Assembly: GCF_921293095.1 (NCBI RefSeq)
Contig: NC_060250.1
Coordinates: 12,666,001 to 12,730,000 of the forward strand
DNA: 64,000 bases
DNA from: Ischnura elegans
Lineage: Eukaryota > Arthropoda > Insecta > Odonata > Coenagrionidae
Reading direction: 5' to 3'
Of this stretch, positions 33,683 through 44,590 are shown piece after piece; positions within the stretch are counted from its first letter, which is position 1, and each line of letters begins with the position of its first letter. The notes beneath the pieces are model-generated. The model ran no database searches. It saw only the letters and a list, made by a program, of their open reading frames with translations, and was not told the DNA's origin. A program made the translations under genes and the position numbers.

Positions 33683-34129
33683 ACCTATGTCCTTGCAATC
33701 CATGGATTAATTTAGAAATCTCGACCATATTTACGAAATATTTCAAAATGCCAGCTTCTGTACGTCCGGGTACTCTTCGAAAATAATGAATTGAAACGTT
33801 TGAAAATGCACAGGATGAAAAAAAGAATAACTGTATATTAACGAGGCTCAACACTTGTATCAATAAGCCCCTTCATTCAACTACTGCTGAAAGTTGGTGA
33901 TTTTCAGAAAAAACTGGGATCGTCTTTTTTCGCGGAATTTGCTAAACTTTGGATTCACATTTATTGTTATCGTGTGGGAACAGGAAATAATGGAACAGGC
34001 AAGTTGTGCACAATTTTTTGGAAATGTTAATGCGAAATTCCAAAAATAAATTTGAGTCTTTAACTTTCTGGTTTAAAAGCAATTTTTTTTTGTGGTTTCG
34101 GCATGCCTTCTTTGATTTCATCACACTCC

Positions 34130-34560
34130 TCGAGGGCAAGACGGGCGGTGACCCGTGTGTGGGCAATGTGGCGGTGCCGCCGGACGCGATGGGAGCGTTT
34201 GGTCCATCATCCTGTGCGCCTTTGCGAGCCCGTTTGATTGCGATCGGTCGTCCAGGAGAAAAAAAATGAAGCGAGCCAATGTATCGAGTGGGTTGGCGGG
34301 ATCCGTGTCGATGCTCGGCTGTTTTTTTTTATTTGGGGGGGCGTGCTGTGTGTGAGTTTGTGTCGCTATGCGAAGCGTCCCCGCGATTTATTCGTCCGCC
34401 ACTCCCCGGACCGGACCACTTTTAATGACTGCAGGTGGGAAGAGAAGATCCATTTTAATTGGCGACGGCCCCATTCGACCGCGTACCCATTACCCCATTA
34501 AATCTTCCACTGGCGAAAGGGGTCGGCGGAAACGCAAGGCCGTGTTTGCTAAACGCCGCT
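34130..34560. other. G/C-rich patch
   Basis: CpG-rich relative to its flanks, with overlapping short ORFs and no recognised protein. Confidence 0.4.
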
Positions 34561-34805
34561 AACCTAAGCTAGCGCACTTGTACTCCGGTGGCAATTTTAT
34601 TAATTTAGACCGTGAGGGCCTCTTCTCTACTCTACCCCTCCGGTTAACGAGTGTGGGACTCGACGGCCTTCTGCGGCTCAATCCAGTGGGCGGTGTTTTG
34701 GTCACCAAACGACAAAAACGACCTATTTACGAGAGGCTCACGTAGGTTATGTGGGTTTAAAGCTGGTTTAACACGCCACACGCTAGAGAAGTCGACTTTG
34801 AAGTT

Positions 34806-35365
34806 CGACTCGTGTGTGTGAACAGCGACTGCGAAGAGAGCACGAATCGATTTAGGTCTCGAATCGATCAATTGTTTATAATTAATCGTAGCGGGCGTAA
34901 CTTGGTGGAAATCCATAATCGCAGGAATAGAAGGATCAACAACTTTGCTATTTCCACACCGTATTTTATTGACACCGACCATGGTTTCGTTACAGAGTAA
35001 CATTATCAAGGTAATTGTTTATAAATTGATCATTATCGAAGTTGAAAGAGTTTAACTTTGAACACGGTAAAAGTCGACCGCTATGGATATATACATGCAT
35101 AAAATGTTGATATAACTTCAAAGGCAAAATATTTGATTGAAAATTGCTTTTCTTCAATTTATTTGTAATTGAGGATCAATGGTAAGCCAAAATGTATTTT
35201 AATTTTTTTTTAAAGAGAAGGTAAAATCATGTCTCCTTCGCAGCCATCACTTCTTTTGTTTCTCTACCACTCACGTCGTGAAACGCATTGCCACCCTTGG
35301 GACACTTCTGTGTTGATTGTTAGACAGCGAGGTATTACTTCGGAGCCCCAGCTGTAGCAGCCAAC
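34806..35365 (+). repeat. Dispersed repeat copy 2 (560 bp)
   Basis: Partner of 24539-25280 in the same orientation, about 10 kb apart. Similarity is strongest in the first 60 bases and in the last 140 bases (CTTCGCAGCCATCACTT onward). The middle has drifted. The shared order argues for one dispersed family rather than chance. Confidence 0.75.
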
Positions 35366-35690
35366 AAGCTTTATATATCTGTCATTCCTACGATTAGATC
35401 CCTCTGGAAAGAACGAAAGTTATCTGAAATCATATTGTGGCCTTAGGATTGGCTATGTTTGTCTAGCGCATTTGTGTGGATGATTGGGGTGGGGGACAGA
35501 TTTATTGGGGCAAAATATCGGTCTTTTTTAAGCCCTTTAACGAGGGCGCGCGGATATTCGAAGCGATGAAGGGCCGCACTCGACCTGATTCCATTGCATT
35601 TGACCGCTGGAAATGGATTCATGCTGGATACTGATAACATGTTCAATAAATATTTCTTCTGTCATTGTGTTTATGATGAAGAGATGGTTG

Positions 35691-35920
35691 TATGATATGA
35701 CATTCGGGGGAGGCGAAACAGCTAAAGTCATTTTCGCCGGGAAGAAGGGATGGGAAAGAAGGACGGAGGGAAACCCGGTGTCGACAGTAGCCTGCTCTTT
35801 GAAAAAGGCGTTAAGGAGACCACTGCTTAACGTCCCATCCAACGGACGGAATGTTGCGCTTGAAGTGCCCTCTGCGTTACACTCAACCAGGATTCGGGGG
35901 GTGTCAGAAAAATCTCTGCC
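35691..35920 (-). mobile_element. tRNA-derived SINE, head-truncated inverse copy
   Basis: Minus-strand counterpart of 33380-33682: it carries the GCGCAACATTCCGTCCGTTG, GGGACGTTAAGC, AGAGCAGGCTACTG and TCGCCTCC boxes and a TATCATA-type tail at 35691. The tRNA head (A and B boxes) is absent. Identity to the other copy is roughly three quarters by eye. Confidence 0.82.
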
Positions 35921-35999
35921 AAATGGAAGGCGTGTATGTAGATTATGCATGATATTCTGTGGTAAGTGAGAAATAAATTATATCGTCTCACGCGAAACA

Positions 36000-37850
36000 G
36001 AATTCCCGGATATTGTATAAATATCTGAACAGGTGGGTAAACCGAAAATTAAGTGTACGAAATGATGGGTGAAATTATGTTACCAAACCTTATCACGCTA
36101 TTTCTTTATGTCATCATTGCATTCATGATCTGATGGTAGTAAGTCCTTCAACTGCTCTTTTCGCATTGATCGATCCCAGGGGATAAAACCAGTCGTTAAA
36201 CTTTGTAAAAATATACGTAATGTATAAAATTAATATTACAAGATCTAAAGTGAAGATGTAACATGATAAGCATCGTCCTATAAGAGAATTCAATTTTTCG
36301 GTGATTCTAGTGGACTTGCTTCTCGTTTGCGATCGTAAGCCACGAGTTGGAGCAATCGAAGCGAAGGAATATGGATGCCTTTCTCCTTGCCTCCAGCACC
36401 TGCAATCCGGCCATCGTGTTGAGAATCTGCAAACTTATTGAGTGAAAGTAGAAACGAACAAATCTCTCATGCTCATGTTTATTCGGTGGAATTTCGCGGA
36501 ATTTCATTTATTATTATCGGCTTACGATGGCGACCAGGAAAAAGGTCGAGGGACTCCTCAAGGCGGCGTTATATTTTTCGGAATCCCGGGAAATGAGATT
36601 AATCTTCGCGGCCAATAACGCAGGATTAGATTATTGGCTTAGGATTTTCTTTATCACCGCCAGAGAATCCAATAAAATCTGATCCTATGCATCGAAGTGC
36701 GGCGGAGCTAACCACACGTCATTCGGAGTCTTATCTCTGTTTTTCTATCGTTGTCAGCCGCAGTAAAGATAACCGTGAAACTTCACACAGGGTAGACTTG
36801 GTTTATTACTCGTAATTGTGAGGAGATACTCTTTATGGTGAAACCTTATTACTTTCTGTTATGTATTTTCACAAATGCTTAGGAAAAAGTTGCTCTGTTA
36901 ATAACTCCGATTTTCGGAATATATTGCTTGGTAAATTTCAAATGTTAGTATGTTGTGTAATGCACTATAATTATCAAAACAGTAATTACTATCCATGAGT
37001 AATAAAATGTATTGATATAATATTTCTTGATACTTTTCAGTTCATGATGAAGTGAAATTATTGAAATCCATTCATCTCTCGAGATAATTTTTCTACCCTT
37101 TTGTTAGGCACTCTATTTATCTTCAGTTCGTTGAAGCGAAATATTTTCTCATCTCGGTGACAATAAGTATATTTACTGCGTGATCGTATTGCAACTATAT
37201 TTTTACGTGCTTTTTTCACGAATAAAAATTCATTAAAAAAAAATATTTTGTCGACCATATTCGGATGTGCAAGTGCATTTCTTGTTTTTTGTTCTTAGTG
37301 CCGCTAGTACTTTAATTTAATTACTAAAGTAGTTTCAGGAAGAAAAGTATTTAAATTACATCGAAAAAAAAAACAATTTCGAAACAGTTAGAAAAAGTTT
37401 TAATCTTAAAAACCTTGTACGCTGCCAACAGAGTGAAGGCCTAGTTGCCTTTATTTCAAGGGGAAGTGTTTCTGGAGAGTTTTGTGTTTTTTTTTAAATT
37501 TGACATATAATTTCAAACAGGAAATGATTTAATGCATTATTTTTGTTAAGTTTATTTTGCCGTAAAGCGGTGAATGGCGTTGGTCAAGTAAGAAAAATAC
37601 TAATTTTTCTTTTCGAGTCGAGTCGTTCTCGAGCGATAGTGTTTCTTACGCTGCGTTTTCCGAAGGGAACACAAATTATGGATATAAGCTGGTGCGTGAA
37701 AAATCTAGGAAAAAATAAGTATGATATTAAGTGAATTCTAAAATTAATGTTAGTTACTTTATCGAAGCGAATGCTGTCACTGTCCTAGCAATGCATAAAG
37801 ATCATTTTGCGTGAAGATCGTTTGTTCGACAATCTTAAGTTTCCTTCCAT
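36000..37850. other. Stretch without recognised gene
   Basis: A 66-codon minus-strand ORF (36507-36307) contains a TTTGCAG acceptor-like site in front of an ATTCTCAACACG...MAGLQVLEARRKAS segment. It is too short and too unlike known proteins to call as an exon. Confidence 0.35.
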
Positions 37851-37854
37851 TGAG

Positions 37855-37945
37855 ATGGATTCTTCTCGGGTCTCCAATAGGGTCAGATCTTCTGCTACCG
37901 ACGTTTTAATAACTATATCCACTATCGTCATCAGGGCGTTGATGC
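37855..37945 (-). mobile_element. Penelope-like end with hammerhead-like core
   Basis: Minus strand 37934-37898: CTGATGA, then a weak stem II (GATAGT, 7-base loop, GTTATT), then AAAACGTCGG. Downstream boxes GATCTGACCCTATTGGAGACC parallel the GACC...GGAGAA boxes of the 4410-4622 pair. One conserved G of the GAAA box has become A. Confidence 0.5.
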
Positions 37946-38321
37946 CGGATCGGATTTTTTCGCCTTTATATGTGTGTTGCAGTATTGTGTTTTTCTTTGC
38001 GCATGTGTGATGTAGAGACGATAAAATTCAACTCGGCAACAAAGCCCTAAAGACGATGGTGGAGTAGTCATGGATACGTCAGCAGCGGAATACCTGACTC
38101 GTTAAGAATCGATCTCATCAATTGGAAATAAATAAATATCATATTTCCTTCCATTATTTCGTGTAAAACTAATTTTGATTGTGTTTATGTTGGTATTCTT
38201 GTATATTCTGTGTGGAATGAAACTTTCTGCCATTTTGTCGGTATTCTTTACCTCATACGAAACAGATTGAACTGAACCAGTCAGCAAAGTCGTAGATAAG
38301 TATTTTTCCGGAGTATGATCC

Positions 38322-38962
38322 CATCATCATCACCATAACTAGTCAACAATTCTACGATTAATTTGACGGAGCTCTCCATTTCCCTCTCCTATCCACTAGC
38401 CTTTTCATGGCGAAATGTCTCTTCTCTTTCACATCCTTTATAACCCTTTGTCCTATGTAACTCATTCGGAACCGTCCCTTGCCCTTCTTCCCTTCCACCT
38501 GTCCTTAAATGATTGTCTTCATCACGACATCATGCCTAAAAATGTGGCCAACTAAGTTGTCCCGTCTTCTGCTTATGGTTTTTAGGAGGCTTCTCTTTTC
38601 TCCCACTCTTCTCAGCACTTCCTCCTTACTTACACGGTCAATCCATTTTATCTTCATCATTCTTCTGTAGCACCACATTTCGAATGCTTCCACTCTTGAC
38701 TTCTCTGCTGCTGTCAACGTCCAAGCCTCGCTTCCATAGAGAGACATACTCCATATGTAGCATCTGATGAATTGTTTCCTTACTTCTATGCTTGTATTAT
38801 CGGCTTGTAAGAAGATTCTTCTTTTTGTAGAAAGCCCTCTTCGCCTGCGCTATTCTACTGTGTATTTCTTTCTTGCTCCGTCCATCGCTGATAATTCGGC
38901 TTCCCAGGTAAGAAAACTCTTTCACCTCTTCATGCTTATGCTTTCCTAATCCCATTCTCTGT
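38322..38962 (-). mobile_element. LINE ORF2 C-terminus and 3' end (family C)
   Basis: The best preserved retroelement here. The minus strand encodes EEVKEFSYLGSRIISDGRS and AQAKRAFYKKKNLL. After a frameshift it continues with QFIRCYIW, SLYGSEAWTLTAAEKSRVEA, FEMWCYRRMMKIKWIDRV, EEVLRRVGEKRSLLKTI and GHIFRHD. A TAA stop (38505-38507) is followed in the same frame by GQVEGKKGKGRFRM and DRRGKWRAPSN. This is the hallmark region downstream of the reverse transcriptase in a common invertebrate non-LTR group (YLGS, LYGSExWTL, FEMWCYRRM, GKxGKGR). The copy ends in a short ATGATG-type tail (38322-38336), giving its strand, and is 5'-truncated near 38962. Confidence 0.92.
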
Positions 38963-41680
38963 AAAACTCACTTAAGGAACTCCAAACGCTAGGAAGTACG
39001 GATTTCTATGTTCAGTATATGATGCGCTATTCTCTTCTCTCATGCTATATATCGTGGGTGAAATCTCGGTTCTTGACTGAGGCCATGAACTGATCGCTCC
39101 GGCCAAAATGTCTCCTTCTCCTTCGCCGCCACTCCGGATTTAATCATTTGGTTTTACGTCCCTTTGCTCGCCACCTTGCGTGGGCGAGTTGGTTTCTGGA
39201 TGGGATGTGTCGTGGAGAAGAGAAATAAAAATGGGGCTATGCAGCCTTTTCAAGGTGACGCCATCTATTGGCAGGGCGCGAAGGAAATAGGCAGCCCATG
39301 TCATTTGCCCCTCCCCCTTGAAGAGTGCTTCTCCGCTGTTGGGCAACCCTTTGCCTCTTCCACGGCAAGCAAGTCTCCCATATCCTTTCAAAACCCTTAC
39401 CAGCTCACTGAGACGGTGCTTATGAGGCGCGCCAACGACCATCCGTCCAAGGCGTATCACGTTTTATTTTCCCGCGGAAAAGCCGGTCGCTCCCTCTGAT
39501 GTGAAGCAAATAGTTTTCCGCCTGGCTGCGAAAACGGCCCGCGGAAACATAAACCCAGCAGCTCAATTCCCCCACTATTCCCCCATACGTGCTTATCCGG
39601 TATCCGTTTCAGGCTTCAATGCAGTCTCCTTAGCCAGTAAAGCTCTCGAAAAAAAACTGAGGGATCGATTTTGATCATGATGAACACCATAGTCATCTGG
39701 ATTGCCATTCTCGACATAAATACCTCATCTAGCTATTATATGACAATCTAGAGGAGTCTGTCTGGCACTAGCGTCCGGTGCTAGATCGTTTTTCAAATAT
39801 AGTGTCAGTAGTAAGCCCGAATGAGACCCACCTTTTCCAGCCTCATGAATTCCCCTCTCGTCTTTGTGATGAATTCCATTTGCATTTTCACAAAGTTGCC
39901 TCTTCACTTAAGGAATAAAACTTCTGCTTGATTTTCTTTTGATTCTTCTTTTTCTGAGTTACAGAAACTTCCATAAATAAGATTTTAATTAAATCTGCAA
40001 TTGATTACCATTGATTATGCAAGACTATATAATCACCATAAAAAATGAGCTGTATATTTTAAGATATATTTTTTTTCTTTCTCATGCATAATTCAAACTC
40101 GATCATCCATTCCAGTTATAATAATGAGACGGATAATAATCTGATTGACAATTTTAAACGTGGAATATTATGGCTCACTAAGTCGCAAACGTATAGCTTG
40201 GTGCGTAAAATGTTTTAGTTTGTCTGAAAAATGGATGAATTGGAACAGCTCAATTGATTTAAAATTCGATTGATGTAATTAAAATAAATTATAATAGATA
40301 GATAAAAATTAATGAGAGCACGTACAAAGTATTTTTATCATTTCTGCCTTAAACATGTCATTTACAAAAGGTCTCTATAAAAGGGAGAGCTAAATTAGAG
40401 ATCGATAAGATTTTATAGCTATACTCACCAGGAAACAGCTATCATCCAATTCATGTATAAATAATAATTTAACCGCATAGGATTTCAAAATCCATGTGTT
40501 TTTTATCCATACATTAGTACTTCGTATAAAACGAGACACTTTAATTATTTGTAAAATATTGAACCTGTCCTATTGTACCATATTGAAACAAGGCATATTG
40601 TCAACAAGGTTACCGCTTTTCTTTTCTGTCTGTTTCCCTGTGTTCATTGAATTTTGGCCCCTAGAACTATGGAATCGAAAGGTCTCATGTGATCTCTGCG
40701 TCAAAGCATGTTTTCCACGATTAGGAGTGAGGTTACTCGCTGGCGTGAGACAGGCGAGTCTAAATATTTATCCTCGATTTGAAACCTTATCCTCCGCCGT
40801 GACGGAGACTGGGACGCACGCCAACGCTCAAGTTGCTTAAATAGCAGACGGCAAACTGTTGGTGAAATCCGAGAGACAGCAAGGGCAGCTTTTATCGCTT
40901 TATTTTTCAATAGGTCTATTCCATCAGGGTTGTCCCTACAATGCACCGCCATTGATTGGAGAACGCTCTCCTGCTCTTTGCGTTTTATAGTTGGGGTGGC
41001 TGAGCAGATCGAAGTAATCGCTATCAAATGGAATAAAGAACTCTCAATGTTAGATGTAAAATTTGTTTATTTAGTGTACCCATAAGGCTGAGTACCAGGA
41101 TTCGCTATCTGAATGATTAGTTTAATGAATTATTAGGAATAGATGCAGATGCTTTGTAACGACGATAATCGTTGATTTTCTGCTCAGGAAACTGCGGCAC
41201 CTTATTCTATGGAACGCCGAGAACTTTCGCGAATCCCGTTCCTCGAAAGATTCGAGAAGTTTGGTTAATGTATTGTAATAATTATTAATTACCGGTTTGA
41301 TCTCCAAAAATGGTTAACATTTGGTATAAAACATTATTTTCTCTATCTCTCTTGAGAAAAAATTTAGTATATTAAATGTACAGAGTGCGTCCATTTTAGA
41401 TATTAAGAAGTATCACAGGGTGTATTCTCTATGTGTTAGTGCCCAGATTATATCTCATTAAGATACCTGGGAGATATAAGAAAAGTAGGAATCCAAAATT
41501 GGATCAACGATGTATCTGGAATGTCTGCTGAGTATAGCATTTTCTTCTTCATGCTAGCAGAAATCTCTGGAAACGATTCAATCCTTACTGGTTCCACTTT
41601 GTGGAATAGCATCATGTTAATGAGAGTAATCAAGAATTAGTAATTTTGCATACAATATGTAGAGCATTTGCATACAGTAT
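38963..41680. other. Stretch without recognised gene
   Basis: ORFs of 106-114 codons at 39140-39499 and 40496-41027 overlap on opposite strands and lack motifs. No repeat structure noted. Confidence 0.4.
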
Positions 41681-41684
41681 GTAG

Positions 41685-42210
41685 CATCACCGGTTTCGGT
41701 ACTAATATTATCATTCTCCAATATACCACTTTAGATTGAATAAGGTTTCATCGGGTTTCCATCCGGGTGAGTATGTCCATTATCTCCAACGTTTCGGGCT
41801 CAAGAATAATGTAGTCTATGGTGTGACACCGGATACGCGCTGAGCAACACTTGCGGGCCAGTACCGAAAACAATTAAGTCACTGAAGGACGAAAATCGGC
41901 ACTAACCAATGGGAAGAGACCGCAACTGCGACACAAGTACGAGTATAAATGTAGGGCTCGGCCATGTCACCAGCATCAATCCCTGATGACGAGGAACGGT
42001 GGAGAAAGTGGGCACTCTTACCCTGCAAGAAACAAGTGAAAACCTTATTCAGTTTATTAGCCAGGAAAGATATCTCTTCATACAGCTTCAGAGTTTAGAG
42101 TTGCACCGCTGAGAATGACCCATTTAAGGACTAAACCGTTGGGTTAAATAAACATTGTGCGGTGAAGTACTAAGTCGTTATTACTCCCACTGGCATCGCT
42201 GGGAATATCA
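41685..42210. mobile_element. Compound Penelope-like cluster with several hammerhead-like cores
   Basis: Minus-strand cores: 41715-41688 (ATGATAA...AGTACC, GAAACCGG) and 41815-41787 (decayed first box, CCCGAAACGTTGG). Plus-strand cores: 41840-41871 (CTGAGCA, CACTTGCGGGCCAGT-type stem, CCGAAAAC) and 41982-42004 (CTGATGACGAGG, then truncated). The arms around 41750-41800 and 41990-42045 are diverged inverted repeats that share the CACCCGGATGGAAAC and GGAGA(A/T)A(A/G)TGG boxes with 7355-7437. A TGTGGTCTC-type box (41905-41930) is the partner of 9215-9237. The element ends with AAATAAACATTGTGCGGTG. Confidence 0.55.
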
Positions 42211-42289
42211 TTTATACTTTCTGTAGATATTATTATTATTATTTGATATGCGGGTAGTGAGACATCAGCTGAGCCGGGTCGCCCGTGGA

Positions 42290-42720
42290 AGTCTTTTCGG
42301 AGCTCGAAGCCTCTCCCTCGCGGATGTGTATTATATTCTGGCCCCCTCGCCTTCCTCCCTATTACTTGGCTCCGCCTGCGATTCGATTTCCCGTCGCTCT
42401 CTTCCTCCGCGGCCCCTCTTCCTCATCAACTGACAACCCCCTACTCCATCCCACCCCCCAGTCCCCCTTTTCCTCAGTTCCGGAAGACCTTCCGGCAATG
42501 AGACGCATCTGATGAATTGGGTGCCAGAGGATGATGCTTCTCCCGCCACCCGCTCCCCCTCCCCAGGCGCCACCTCCTCTGCAAGCCTTCCTTTTCCCTC
42601 TCCTCTTTCTTCGTTCGTCTTCTTTTCCTACCCTGTCTGTCCCCTTTCCTAGATATATCCACCCCTTCTCAAACCTACCTCTTCGCCCTTGATTTACGGT
42701 GCCTCCTCCCTTTCTCTAGC
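42290..42720. other. C-rich patch
   Basis: Pyrimidine-rich on +, CpG-containing; ORFs on both strands are low-complexity. Confidence 0.5.
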
Positions 42721-44082
42721 TTTTACCCTACGCCTAGGAGAATTCTCTTTGCGCTGTCGACTACTCCCCGATAAATTCGCCGAAGGAGATCGTCCTGGTC
42801 CATTAGATTTGGTTCGGCGATAGCGAAAATTAATAGATTCCGGGCGCCCTCTTCGTTTTCCTGCGGGAAATTGCTGTTATTCTTCGTCCTTACAGGACTC
42901 CCTTGGTGTCTCATTCCCGTCATCGGGGTTAACTTGCGTTGCAGCATCTTCATCAGCGAACATCACATTTCTTCAGCTTTCAGAAACCCTTCGCTGTTCC
43001 GGCTGCAAGGCGCTGGAGTGCTGTACCACCTGCAATCTCATAGGCTTCCGAAAGTATATTAAAAAAAACAAAGTATTCGATCACGTCCGCATGTCAAAGT
43101 GACCCGCCATTTAATCAACCTAGATTATAGGATGAGTCCTCCTAGTAAATCTGGAAGTTTCTTCAGCTACTAGCGCTCCAGCTCCATCACCAAATCCCTT
43201 GCCACGCTTTTACCCAATCAAAATTTACTTCTCTGCTTTCATTTTTACTCTCAGGCCCCTATTAGTACTTCCTTGATTGAAAATAAGTGTTCTCTGACAA
43301 CGTTACTACTTTGTAGTGCTATGATAATGGGCTTTTGCGCTGTGTCTGTTGTAGATTCATACTTTTCGACTAATGAGAATTTCAGGCTCTCCGTTCAAAT
43401 TATACTTGCCGCCTAATTTTCTGTGGGGTCGAATTTAACTTCACGAGGGAATCTCGGTAGATCGTCACTCTCAGAATAAATCCTGTACTCCTGCTTATAA
43501 AAAGGTCTAAGTTTCCCTGTCTTCGTCATACGTGGCGGACATTATATCGTACATTTCTCATTTTGCCATTAACGCCTTACTTACAAGGATTAAAAAAAAT
43601 ATATTTGTTAAAATACGCCGGGTAATGACTTTATGAAATCCGTTATTTTTATTTTACTCAAGTTGTATAACGCGCAGTTTTTTCTGTTAATTTTTTTTTA
43701 GAATTCTTGTTCACCAATAACCATCATCCTGTGATGGCGTTGGTCTATTGTAATTCCGCGTCATCGGAAAATACCCCTCGAAGGTCATGTCCATTTTTGT
43801 TTCCTTGCGGGAACGTCGAGGAGGCTGCCAGCGAGAGTACACTGCTTTCGATACTGGTTGGGTCCCTTTATTAGGAGGAGGTTAAGAGTTAGTACTTGAC
43901 AATATACATGCGCGACACGGTCCCGAGGAATTGACATCTTAACCGATGAGGTTCGCTTTCTGAGGCTTCCGCGTGGGCGTTTTGGATTCCGCCTCCCCGT
44001 CGTCGTCTCCCGGGGGTGAGAGGGGGGGCAGGGGTACCAGGGGTAACGACCCCTTCGGCGTGCTTTTATCGATATCCACGCC
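42721..44082. other. Stretch without recognised gene
   Basis: A G/C-richer part near 43950-44060 has overlapping ORFs without motifs. Otherwise AT-rich. Confidence 0.4.
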
Positions 44083-44245
44083 ATGCGCACACATAGAGGA
44101 AGATTGAAATCTCGGGGGCAAAGTCTGTTCCCCTGGGGTACCTTCCCTGGAATACGAGCACTGATGACGAAGGATATTCCCGGAATCCTTGCACTTTTTT
44201 AAGACGTTGATATTGTATGGGAGAATGGCAAACGGCTGTCAGACA
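44083..44245 (+). repeat. Direct duplication, unit 1
   Basis: Diverged direct repeat of 44427-44590, offset about 344 bp. Shared boxes in order: GGAAGATTGAAATC, CCCTGGGG, CC(A/T)TTCC-GGAAT-CGAGCA, GAAGGATATTC, CGGAATCCTTGCACTTTT, GATATTGTA, GAATGGCAA. Identity is near 80% by eye. Confidence 0.85.
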
Positions 44246-44426
44246 TTTCGTAAATCTACGTATATAGAAAATGTATTTATTCATAGAAAGTTAAAGTAAT
44301 GAAAAGGCCCAGCGTGATAAATATAGGAGTTACATTAGTATTGTTTAAAATTTAACAATTGTATTCCTCAGAGTTCAATGTATATTACTCGTACAGGAAT
44401 GTCATTTTCAATGCTAGACTCCCGCC

Positions 44427-44590
44427 TTTCGCACAGATAGCGGAAGATTGAAATCCCTGGGGGCCAAGGACCTTTCCCTGGGGAACCCTTCCAGGAATGC
44501 GAGCATTGTTGATGAAGGATATTCACGGAATCCTTGCACTTTTGTAAGGTATCGATATTGTACGGTGGAATGGCAAGCGGCAGTCAGACG
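44427..44590 (+). repeat. Direct duplication, unit 2
   Basis: Partner of the unit at 44083-44245. The 180 bases between the two units have no counterpart outside, so the pair is not a simple head-to-tail tandem. No terminal repeats identify a transposon class. Confidence 0.85.

Noticed and set aside
36307-36507. Possible coding exon on the minus strand (MAGLQVLEARRKAS...)
   Set aside because: An acceptor-like TTTGCAG precedes it, but the peptide is short and unlike any family I know, and no partner exon was found.
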